DNA of 64,000 nucleotides from an uncultured Planctomycetia bacterium. Its GTDB lineage: Bacteria > Planctomycetota > Phycisphaerae > Phycisphaerales > SM1A02. Shown here piece after piece: positions 19,101 through 25,321 of this stretch (positions are counted from its first letter, which is position 1; each line of letters starts with the position of its first letter). Both the position numbers and the translations under genes were made by a program. The stretch spans positions 1 through 64,000 of the forward strand of contig CALMPF010000035.1 of assembly GCA_937871505.1 (NCBI GenBank), given 5' to 3'. The notes below the pieces were generated by a model, which saw only the letters and a program-made list of their open reading frames with translations, was not told the DNA's origin and did no database searches.

Positions 19101-19779
19101 CGGCCCGGCGAAGGTGCTCATCGTCTCGGCGGAGCGGGGGCGGCCCGAGGCGTACGCCGCGGCGGGCCTCGCGGTCGAGCACGTCCGGCCGACGCATCCC
19201 AAGGAGCTCGCCTCGATCGTGGCAGGGATGGCGCCGCAGATCGTGCTTCTCGAGGGCGGCTTCTCGAGCGACGTCTCGAGCGGGAGGCTCGAGCTCGATC
19301 TGCACCAGGGAAGCGGCCGACGGCGGAGCAGCCGTGAGGACGCCGGCCGAGATGCCTGCGAGCCGTCGGATCTCGACATGCTCGTCTCGGTGCTGCCCCG
19401 CGGGCGGCGCCCGATGCTCGTGCTCGACGCGCTCCCCGCAGCGGGTCCCCTCGACGCGGCGGAGCAGCTCCTTGCGAGGAACGCCTTCGCGGGCGAGACC
19501 TTTCGCCTCGGGAACGCACCCGCGATCGTCGCCCGCGGAGGGCTCGCGCCCGACGGCCGAGGCGAACGCGACCCGGTCGACGTGGCGCTCGCCGCCGCGC
19601 TGGGCGCCGGTCAGCCGCTCGCCGAGGCGATCGTCTCGATGCGCCGTGCCGTGATCGAGCGCGGCGCGGCGCGGCAGTCCTCCGCTGCGCCGTTCGAGGA
19701 CGCCGCGTTCATCGAGGTGGTCCTGTACGCGCATGACCCTCGGTGGCGCCCGGCGGTGGGACGGCCGAAGGTCGGATGA
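13132..19779 (+). CDS. Giant STAND NTPase with helical repeats and a degenerate CHAT domain
   Basis: This encodes 2215 residues, overlapping the previous stop by ATGA. The N-terminal 60 residues form a helical bundle that could be an effector-associated adaptor domain. A STAND NTPase follows: Walker A GGAGKT (361-366), Walker B VVIVVDTMEQ with Asp523, a VLLAGRYDLL strand, and the GNPLKLAL motif typical of the STAND helical region. About 1000 residues of Ala/Leu-rich helical repeats, TPR-like, come next. The C-terminus resembles CHAT: LFPLPWEWAL (1847-1856) matches the PWE entry motif and AFIEVVLYAHDP the closing strand. Where CHAT has catalytic His and Cys, this protein has LLEGGF (2039-2044) and VLDALPAAG (2097-2105), so it should be inactive. 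A peptidoglycan-binding-like segment (about 1891-1926) sits between these motifs. It may act as a sensor or scaffold for the active CHAT partner. Confidence 0.8.
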   Translation: MKAARRAELLAALESALESESGLDAFLSGIRAPATAALLEQLAATAIFDRGLAELIHALPELAGRHAAEPSLGALGRWLDRPGLRASIGAIADALEQDPAEAIAGRSPVARLWEDARAMATRRTDAVAPLFGDGDIEPMDAPPGWFRVRAAARDRHRGWSRPRDERIALATIFALYAAECAAGDRRDRDGHRNRLLHHLFAIAPEAAVARWRRALDEADGAFDLPRCADLIAALEASSGLGEDEAAGAQSLPSQTKARLLARARARLEARLVTSDAWYRSMRYFERPALHAAIEALLGDRGGGAGRNELAQPPPVMQRARGAQGNRSRSERSRGEEDRAAANVGSDGVGPARWILHLHAPGGAGKTMLLRWLAARRCAPSDIPVATIDFDSYAIRPDLWELLLRVAEAIDRQLPGRPLDRFLRGFGDPLRRLAQPVAAAVDTSRRAGLGARERLQRERETEAGRRERAALDAHVPDALAERLREALARPSAGATGSDARGDAAADAFGRSAPDAPSNVVIVVDTMEQATHAQRTDLPSLIDALRRLHDAVPQLRVLLAGRYDLLARRDVIPGDAEVLAELLEREGSVVRVEPFSDDEARAYLLGRGLGDRRSSGTEGAEVGSEILDAIVEKCRGNPLKLALFADIAQSAPLTPAEIRGRADIDLIYLVERVLSRLDLVELRWIIRYGAIPQRLTREYFSEVLLPTLSEAVAGSVEWDDPEVDLEALPPSMRRRDLFARTGLTIAAADVDRLWGELGRFAAGSSWVMPVAGDPNALEFHSSVLDPMRRLLRSHRVFGLLHRRAAALAERRGEELPDRRAELRAAALKHLVESGSEGAEAAIQRWRRWRDEALGSGDTEARLVLAGALASPPMEGAVPLPTAMLAEVRLDEAEAAAALIAESGPTERLIRSLRDAAGALDALGEMDPAALRTGSMEPAAWTPRLAFVRGEAARLVERDDDALTHYHLALEGTSDAERRAEIIARIDAIERRLAGRDHSRKQEQAEVGADALARSTERLIAAHEAVVEALLLRGEIERRADGRVIAGPDAEALWQGLDRLAPRLHWLGRSGEFVNRLLPQMRFGKLQRDAIAPRLTTRLALALAGLHATAAAALQTSRRVEAPLRASDQRSKLKSAAPADEAILGFAASIASAVDAGDVRSALEHLATLEAVEGAYVERASSRRSANAELLFERGRALSALLSEPEAAAMLESAATAAKSAGSPLLESQATVALAAHELTVHGSIRAAAACVDRALRALPSPASPAPDDDAAGRWIVWVDGLRLDALAQIRQGDGARSLHSLDGPLQLLHLNRGPAQGAARLALVATMAAQAIAEEQVAAEREETRKGRHAVRSGGDSPQESAESPPASRDPGVPSLLSAGGLRGLSAWFGSVEWLFSRMLDELRRIDAPTARAAALDWLAMLGPIEVPEEVGADFAALLPLDGPDRIRLPEGECAPLDRVSYDLVAAEAMRVVGRPHPAAMLLGRAWEGAAEHPLAMARVLESATNLLLDQRSRDRWAGSNAPALGASARRVDSAPELAALPTIGAVEERLEIHLRRLQPLPGTLGLIGRMQIAVGEYAAASGRVGTASQMLDRLAFESGDGDGRRVRAPALERRRLLLEAEIAGDAEPALRVATMAAHDGDELLRRRIERVVAARRSDAVPDELPPSPRRGRSGASRSSTRMASGRQAPPSAAAKEPEARGPGRAASAVARLRSALDLDAPVQIVARIGLRPLAARTVGRTLKTSRAEPPGTPPETDGLAVVASFEGETFASWMSLAERPAWLSPRWREQRSVIDRDVAKRLLGEGESFRAALAAALLPSRFNPALSRRSSRPRIGLRLELDDAVLFPLPWEWALAPRIAPRTLSTGATSETGALALGSYRGIERVAADRESVAWLQSALNLLGEKLMVDGVVGPSTLRAIESMVERREAARGGSASASASDADRTSASRSARGSRRRDERHESPGAPAEPEADPTTDVAKALLDRLRERLGPAKVLIVSAERGRPEAYAAAGLAVEHVRPTHPKELASIVAGMAPQIVLLEGGFSSDVSSGRLELDLHQGSGRRRSSREDAGRDACEPSDLDMLVSVLPRGRRPMLVLDALPAAGPLDAAEQLLARNAFAGETFRLGNAPAIVARGGLAPDGRGERDPVDVALAAALGAGQPLAEAIVSMRRAVIERGAARQSSAAPFEDAAFIEVVLYAHDPRWRPAVGRPKVG

Positions 19780-19809
19780 GCCGGCGCCCCCGTCACAGGA
19801 GCGGAGATC

Positions 19810-21279
19810 ATGCCCTCGTTCGATGAACGCAAGACCCGGGAGCTTCAGGCGAAGATCGATGGCGTCGCGATCGAGCTCGACGCATGGCGCGGGCTCGCGC
19901 AGGCGCAGGGACCGCTCGAGAAGCACCACACGCAGATGCGGCGGATCGGCGCGGTGATCGACGATGCGCTCGCGAGCCTCCGTGACGAGCTGCGGAACGC
20001 GAAAACGAATGGGACGATCCTCTCCAGGTCGCCGCATCTGGAGACGAAGGTCCTCGCGCTGCACCGGGTGTGGGCGTTCTTCAGGGACAAGCTGGCCCTG
20101 CGCCTCGTCGGACATACGCGGCCGTTCCTCCGGACCGCCGACGCGCTGGCGTGGTCGATCGTCGGACCGCTCCTCGGGGCGCGGCGCGACGATGACCGGT
20201 TCGTCAGGGCGCGGCGCGGCGAACCCCCGCTGGTCTATCTCGCGACGCCGATCGCCGGGAGCCTCGCCAACACCCCGTTCGCGCTCGGTCGCGAGTTCAA
20301 CGTCGCCCGCGAGCTTGCCGAGTTCGGCGATCCGCACGACGACGCCATCACGAAGATCGATGCGCGGCTCCGCAGCGCCATCGACAAGGTTCCGGTGCCG
20401 CTCATCGGCGTCCCGTGGTACCAGCTCGCCTTCCCCGGCGATCTCGCCCTGGTCGCTCACGAGGCGGCGCACGTCGCGGAGTTCGACCTCGGGCTCGAGT
20501 CCGTCCTCGACGCCGCCGTCGACGGCGCGCTGGCCGCGGCAGGAGCGCCGGACCCGCGGCGGCGGCTCTGGCACGCGTGGCGCGTCGAGGTCTTCGCGGA
20601 TGTCGTCGCCGCCGCCGCGCTCGGGCCGGCGTACGCCTCGGCGCTCGGCGCGTTTCTCGCCGCCCCGAAGGAGCAGATCACGGCGGAACGTGCCTGCGAG
20701 CGCTCCTCGTACCCGCCGACGACGCTGCGGGTCGCTCTCGCCGCCATCGCCGCGACCCCGACCGGGACTCCGGCGGCGGACTCGGACGCCGAGCGCGCCG
20801 CGGCGATCCGGGACCGCTGGTGCGCTGCCTTCCCGCCGCAGTACGACGGGGCGCTCGACGGCGATGCGGCGATCGTCGTCACCGCGCTGCTCGACACACC
20901 GCTGACCGCGCTCGGAGGCGCGACCATCCGGAGCATCGTCGGCCTCTCCGCGCCGCAGCGTCGGGCAGCGGAAGAGGTCGCCCGAAGGGTGGCGCGCGGC
21001 CAGAGGGTCGATCCGCAGGACGTCCGCGTGCTCGTTGCAGGGGCATGCCTCGCGCTCTGCGACTCGCCCAGCGCGTTCGATGACCGCGCCCGGATCACCG
21101 CTCTGCTCGGAGCCGCCGACGCCTCGATCGCCGCGGGCGTGCTCTCCGGCCGGACGTCCGGCGCCCCGTCGCAGGCCGCCGCGGATGCGACCCGGCGCGC
21201 GGATCGCGCGCGGGCGGCTGAGCTTCTGGCGCTCTTCGGCGAAGAGGCGGCCGCCGACGCGGCGCCGGGAATCGGTTGA
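19810..21279 (+). CDS. HEXXH zinc metallopeptidase-like protein in the CHAT/STAND locus
   Basis: This encodes 489 residues, with AGGAG eight bases before the ATG. The key region is DLALVAHEAAHVAEFDLGLE, with His217, Glu218 and His221, followed 40 residues later by WRVEVFADVV, where Glu260 could be the third zinc ligand. This is the gluzincin layout (HEXXH...E). The first 110 residues look like long helices, and the C-terminal 130 are Ala-rich helical. I do not recognise a named family. It lies 30 bp after the giant STAND gene on the same strand and very likely belongs to the same transcription unit. That would give the locus a caspase-like and a metallo-type peptidase together, perhaps as successive steps of a proteolytic cascade. 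The metallopeptidase fold is well supported by motif; the substrate and role are unknown. Confidence 0.72.
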   Translation: MPSFDERKTRELQAKIDGVAIELDAWRGLAQAQGPLEKHHTQMRRIGAVIDDALASLRDELRNAKTNGTILSRSPHLETKVLALHRVWAFFRDKLALRLVGHTRPFLRTADALAWSIVGPLLGARRDDDRFVRARRGEPPLVYLATPIAGSLANTPFALGREFNVARELAEFGDPHDDAITKIDARLRSAIDKVPVPLIGVPWYQLAFPGDLALVAHEAAHVAEFDLGLESVLDAAVDGALAAAGAPDPRRRLWHAWRVEVFADVVAAAALGPAYASALGAFLAAPKEQITAERACERSSYPPTTLRVALAAIAATPTGTPAADSDAERAAAIRDRWCAAFPPQYDGALDGDAAIVVTALLDTPLTALGGATIRSIVGLSAPQRRAAEEVARRVARGQRVDPQDVRVLVAGACLALCDSPSAFDDRARITALLGAADASIAAGVLSGRTSGAPSQAAADATRRADRARAAELLALFGEEAAADAAPGIG

Positions 21280-21321
21280 TGACGAGGGCGATCCCTGACG
21301 AGAGCGCCGCTGCTCCGCCGT

Positions 21322-21359
21322 GCGCCGACCGGTATGGATCGGAATCGACCGGCCGGCGC
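21322..21359. terminator. Candidate hairpin between convergent genes
   Basis: GCGCCGaCCGG pairs with CCGGcCGGCGC across a 16-base loop, inside the 96-bp gap where the plus-strand CHAT/STAND operon and the minus-strand GTPase genes end. No T-run follows on either strand, so a terminator role is only suggested by position. Confidence 0.35.
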
Positions 21360-21375
21360 CCGGACCCAGGCAGCG

Positions 21376-22635
21376 TCACTCGATCTCCCGCGGCGGTTCC
21401 ACCGCGCTGACTTCCATGATGAGATCGCGGAGCTGCATCTCGAGCTTGGTGAGCTCGCTGAGCTCCCAGACGCCCCTCCGCGCGCCGCTCGTTCCGGTCT
21501 TCCCCGGCTTCTCGAGCTCCTCAAGCCCCTCGGTCATGGCTGGCCGCTTGCTGCGGTCGCCCTCGGCAGCGACCGCCGCTGTCATGCCGGCCAAAGCCGC
21601 CTCGACCCTGCGCAGCGTCGCGAGCGCCTGCTCAAGGCCCGCGGCAATCCGGCGGCGGCTCGCCTGGCCCTCGGCGGCGAGATCGAGCAGGAGCACGCGC
21701 TCGCCGGCGGCGATCGCGATCTCGGTCTCGAGCCGCTCGATCTCGGCGCCCTGGCGCTCGATCCGTCGCCCGCGCTCCGCGAGCGCCGAAGACGACCACA
21801 CGACCGCCGCGACCGCGATCGTCGTGGCGAGCGCTGCCGTGATCCAGCCAAGGGAGGAAGTCCAGGCGGCGCGAGTTCCAGCTCGCTCATCTCCCGAACC
21901 GAGCCGCATCGCCCTCGCGGTCGAACCACCGCGAATCCGGTCTTCGGAGGTGACGTCGCCGTGAGGGTCGAGGATCGGTCCGGCGTTCCACGTGCAGCTC
22001 GATGGAGAAGCGAGCAGAAGGCGAACCGGGGCGCGCTCCATCGCCGCGCTGAGCCGGGCGAGCGTCCGCGCGGCCGCGCGGGGTCCGTCGGTCTTGGCAC
22101 TCCAGCGCCCCTTGTCTCCTGCTGCGGCCTCCGGCGCCTGAAGGTCGACCTCGATGGCACCGTCCGCGATCGGGCCGATCGGCCATGCCGCAGGGTCGAG
22201 GAGGGCGGCGATGCGAGCCGGTGCCGGACCGGCGCCGTCGACGCTCTCCTGCGCGCCCGGCTCCCGCTCCATCGGTCCAGGCCCATCCGCCGTGGCGCTG
22301 GGCGCGTCGACTGCCGCCGGGCGGCCGATCAGCGCCGCCTCGATCCGGACCTGATGGGGACGTCCCAGCTCGTCGCTTCCCCCGTCGAGGATGCGGGCGA
22401 TGATCCACCCCAGCTCGTCGTCGCTGAGGAGCGCGAAGACCGCACGATGCCGGGCGCCGTGCTTCGAATGCGGGCGCCACGCAAACGCGGGCGCGATCGC
22501 GTCGGAAACGACCTGCGCGAGCGCGGCGCGGCGGGGATCGCCGCGCGCGGTCTCGACGGCGCGGTACGACATCGGAAGGCCCTCGGCGAGCGGACGCCGC
22601 GCGAAGACGACCACGGGGAAGCGGAGTCGACTCAT
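21376..22635 (-). CDS. Membrane-anchored coiled-coil protein next to the GTPase gene
   Basis: This encodes 419 residues. The N-terminal 110 residues are compact and globular (RLRFPVVVFARRPLAEG to ELGRPHQVRIEAAL), and a Pro/Ala-rich linker and a second small domain (about 145-215) follow. One transmembrane helix (262-283) leads into a long Glu/Arg-rich coiled coil (285-355) and a polar tail with a second short helix near the end. The globular start, with its GRPH pattern, is faintly like the N-domains of GTPase-associated proteins in bacterial conflict systems, but this is weak. The start overlaps the stop of the GTPase gene (ATGA), so the two proteins are made together and probably interact. 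I do not know its function. Confidence 0.65.
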   Translation of the reverse strand: MSRLRFPVVVFARRPLAEGLPMSYRAVETARGDPRRAALAQVVSDAIAPAFAWRPHSKHGARHRAVFALLSDDELGWIIARILDGGSDELGRPHQVRIEAALIGRPAAVDAPSATADGPGPMEREPGAQESVDGAGPAPARIAALLDPAAWPIGPIADGAIEVDLQAPEAAAGDKGRWSAKTDGPRAAARTLARLSAAMERAPVRLLLASPSSCTWNAGPILDPHGDVTSEDRIRGGSTARAMRLGSGDERAGTRAAWTSSLGWITAALATTIAVAAVVWSSSALAERGRRIERQGAEIERLETEIAIAAGERVLLLDLAAEGQASRRRIAAGLEQALATLRRVEAALAGMTAAVAAEGDRSKRPAMTEGLEELEKPGKTGTSGARRGVWELSELTKLEMQLRDLIMEVSAVEPPREIE

Positions 22636-25079
22636 CGGCCGTCCCCGAGGATGTGCCGGTCGAGGAGCGACCACGTCTCGCCGGTGAAGGGCTCGCCGCC
22701 GAGCGGGCGGAGTTCGATCTCGATCGTCGCCTCGCCGAACGAGGTCGCCCAGCGCCGGTCATGGGGAAACGCGACCAGCCGATGCGATCCGGAGAGATGC
22801 CGCAGGGAGAGCGGATGAACCTCCGGCGTGGCCGCGGGAATCTGGGCATAGCCGCTGCCGCCCCACCACCCATCGAACCACGGCCCGCGCACGCCGATGC
22901 CGACGTTGATCGCGACCCGGTCGCCGGGACGGAGCTGGAGCACGCGCTCCGCGCGATCGCGCGCTCCGGGGCGATGGCGGGTCGCGGAGGCCCGGCTCTC
23001 CCAGCTCCAGAGCCGCTTCGGACGCACGGCGCCCTCCGCGGCGCGCGATGCTCCCTCCGGAGCGGCTTCGAACCGATCGATCTGGACATAGAGCTGCCGC
23101 GGCTCCGGGAAGGGACCGGCGGAGAGGACCGTCACCTGCCAATCGCGCGTCTCGGCGAGGCGCCGCGCGGCGGCCGCCGCGCGGCGCCGCTCGGCGCGGT
23201 CCTCGGGCTGGAGCAGGGCGAGCGGGTGGTCGGCGTACGCCTCCAGCGCCGCTGATCTCTTCAGGAGAAACTCGCCCATCCGATCAGGCCGCGCCGGATC
23301 CCAGCGCACCTCGGCGACGCGGCGCCGCAGGTCGGCATCGACCAGCCGCGCCATCGCCGCGTGCTTCGCCTGAAGCGCGGCAAACCGATCGCTGCCCGGA
23401 AACGCCTCGCGGAAGCGGGCGACGGCGGCGAGGTGGGCGCGGATCGAGGCCTCGGAGGGGTTCGGGTCCGGTGCGAGCAGCTCGGCGCTCCACGCGTCGT
23501 GCATCTGCCTTCGGGCCTCCGCGTCCAGCGCCGTGATCCGCTCGCTCCGCTGCCGCGCTTCGGGGTCCGCATCGAGCGACGGCCGCATTCCCAGGAGCAG
23601 CGAAAGCGCCGGAACGACCGACTCGCGCAGCACCGTCAGCGTCGGCCCGCGCTCGAGCGTCCGCGCGAGCGCGTCCAGCTCGGCGTCGAGGCGCGCGAGA
23701 CGGGCCTCGCGTCCGGGTGCGGCAAGGCCCTCGGCGGGCATCCGCGCGAGCACCTCGATTCCGGAGAGAGGATCGCGAAGCGCGCGCTCGCGCTCGAGGC
23801 GCAGCGCCACCACCGCCGATCCCGCGATCACGAGGCAGAGCGCCGCCAGCGCGGCGAACCACGAAGCCCGTCGGACCATCGGCGCTCGGTCGATGGCGCG
23901 GCGGCTCGCCACCAGCCAGTCGAGCAGCGCCTCGTAGCCGCACGGCTGGGGGTCCCTCTTCGGGCGCATCAGGAGCCTCCCGGACTCATCGCGGATCGGC
24001 TCGACGGCGCCGACCGCTGAGAGCGCGAAGACGCGCGGCGCCCGCGCCCAGCGACGGATGCGCTCGATGAAGGGCGCTCGGCGCTCGGCGAGGAGTCGGA
24101 ACGCAGCCCCCTGATCGATCGTGGTGACCGACGCCTCCGCGCGCCCGGACGGCGCTGCGCCGGCACCCGACGAGCACTGCCCCTTCGAGGCGCTCCGAGC
24201 GCTCCCGTCCGCCGGTCGAGCCGCGGTGCGACGAACCAGCTCGGGCACGAGATCTGCCTTGGTGACGACGATCGCCACGTCCGGCTCCCTGCGGCGCGCG
24301 GTCGCAGCCTGTCGTCTCGCCTGATCGATCGCGTCCATCAAGGCGAGCACCAGCGCCGACGCGCGATCCTGAAGCGCGTTCTCGCGGGCGCCGAGCGCGA
24401 GGCGATCGGCCGCGTCGCGTGCGGCGGAGTCATGGGCGCCGATGGACGTCGACTCCAGCGCGCGGAGGGTGGCGCTGCGCTCATCGCGCCGGGGATGCGC
24501 ACCGGCGATCCGGGCTTCCCCGCCGACCGCCTCACCGACGTCGGCGCCCAGCCCGAGGTCCACGACGGGATCGACCATGAGGAGAATCGCATCCGCATCG
24601 CGAAGGCGCTCCGCAAGCAGGGGGATCGACTCCCGATCGCCCGCGTTCGCACCCGCGCGGAAGCGTTCACCGGCGAAGTCGATCAGGCGCAGCCGCAGGA
24701 TCGCGCCGCGGTGCACGACGGTCGCCGCGATCGACCGGGTCGCGGTCGTCGCAGGCGGGAACTCCCCGCGGCGAAGCGCCGATCGCAGGTCGTGCAGGAA
24801 CGACTGGCTCGCAGGATCGTCGCCGCGGACGATGAGCCCGCCCGTGCGGTCGGCATCCCCCATGAGGGCGAGACCCCCGAGAAAGGACGTCTTGCCGACG
24901 CCCTCGGCGCCGATGACGACGACCTCGAGCGTCCGCCCGTCGCGCTCGCGAGCGCCGCCGCTCTCAGAGCCGGCCGCCGCCCGGGGCAGCGTGCCGCCGC
25001 GCGCCGACGCGGCGTCCGCGGGCTCGACGCGAGCGCCGGGGCGTGCGGTCGGGGATGGTGCTGCCGTCTCTGGAGCCAT
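22632..25079 (-). CDS. Membrane-anchored TRAFAC-type GTPase
   Basis: This encodes 815 residues from ATG 25079. The GTPase domain (about 50-360) has G1 GAEGVGKTS (57-65), G3 DFAGE (134-138), G4 VTKADL (272-277) and a possible G5 ALSAVGA (352-358). The G4 motif has Thr where Asn is usual, a common variant. A transmembrane helix (405-427) follows, then a helical region rich in Arg/Glu, and a C-terminal beta-rich domain (about 670-800) with repeated Trp/Gly turns. Large GTPases with a membrane anchor and paired accessory proteins occur in bacterial NTP-dependent conflict systems, and also as IcmF-like secretion components; no secretion genes are present here. It is translationally coupled to the coiled-coil gene downstream. 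The GTPase assignment is good; the biological role is open. Confidence 0.75.
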   Translation of the reverse strand: MAPETAAPSPTARPGARVEPADAASARGGTLPRAAAGSESGGARERDGRTLEVVVIGAEGVGKTSFLGGLALMGDADRTGGLIVRGDDPASQSFLHDLRSALRRGEFPPATTATRSIAATVVHRGAILRLRLIDFAGERFRAGANAGDRESIPLLAERLRDADAILLMVDPVVDLGLGADVGEAVGGEARIAGAHPRRDERSATLRALESTSIGAHDSAARDAADRLALGARENALQDRASALVLALMDAIDQARRQAATARRREPDVAIVVTKADLVPELVRRTAARPADGSARSASKGQCSSGAGAAPSGRAEASVTTIDQGAAFRLLAERRAPFIERIRRWARAPRVFALSAVGAVEPIRDESGRLLMRPKRDPQPCGYEALLDWLVASRRAIDRAPMVRRASWFAALAALCLVIAGSAVVALRLERERALRDPLSGIEVLARMPAEGLAAPGREARLARLDAELDALARTLERGPTLTVLRESVVPALSLLLGMRPSLDADPEARQRSERITALDAEARRQMHDAWSAELLAPDPNPSEASIRAHLAAVARFREAFPGSDRFAALQAKHAAMARLVDADLRRRVAEVRWDPARPDRMGEFLLKRSAALEAYADHPLALLQPEDRAERRRAAAAARRLAETRDWQVTVLSAGPFPEPRQLYVQIDRFEAAPEGASRAAEGAVRPKRLWSWESRASATRHRPGARDRAERVLQLRPGDRVAINVGIGVRGPWFDGWWGGSGYAQIPAATPEVHPLSLRHLSGSHRLVAFPHDRRWATSFGEATIEIELRPLGGEPFTGETWSLLDRHILGDGR

Positions 25080-25159
25080 GTCGATGGGCCGCTTCTGAGG
25101 CCAGCGATCGGGTCGCGTGCCGGGCCAGCCGGCATGTCGCCCATTGCGGTGCCAGCTTC

Positions 25160-25231
25160 GATGCCACTTGCGAAGCCAACCGCGATGCCACTTGCGAAGC
25201 GAGTTGCGACGCCGCTCGTGCCGCTGGTCGC
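25160..25231. repeat. Three 24-bp imperfect tandem repeats
   Basis: Two near-identical units beginning GATGCCACTTGCGAAGC are followed by a diverged third. They lie in the 242-bp gap (25080-25321) between the GTPase gene and the upstream membrane-protein gene. The gap holds no other recognisable feature. Confidence 0.65.
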
Positions 25232-25321
25232 GCCGCGTTCCTTCCGGCTGCCGTCTCCTGGGGGTGGGCGCCCCCGGTCGTCCTCTTGGGAACTCCTCGC
25301 GCGGCCTTCGGTCCGAGCTCG

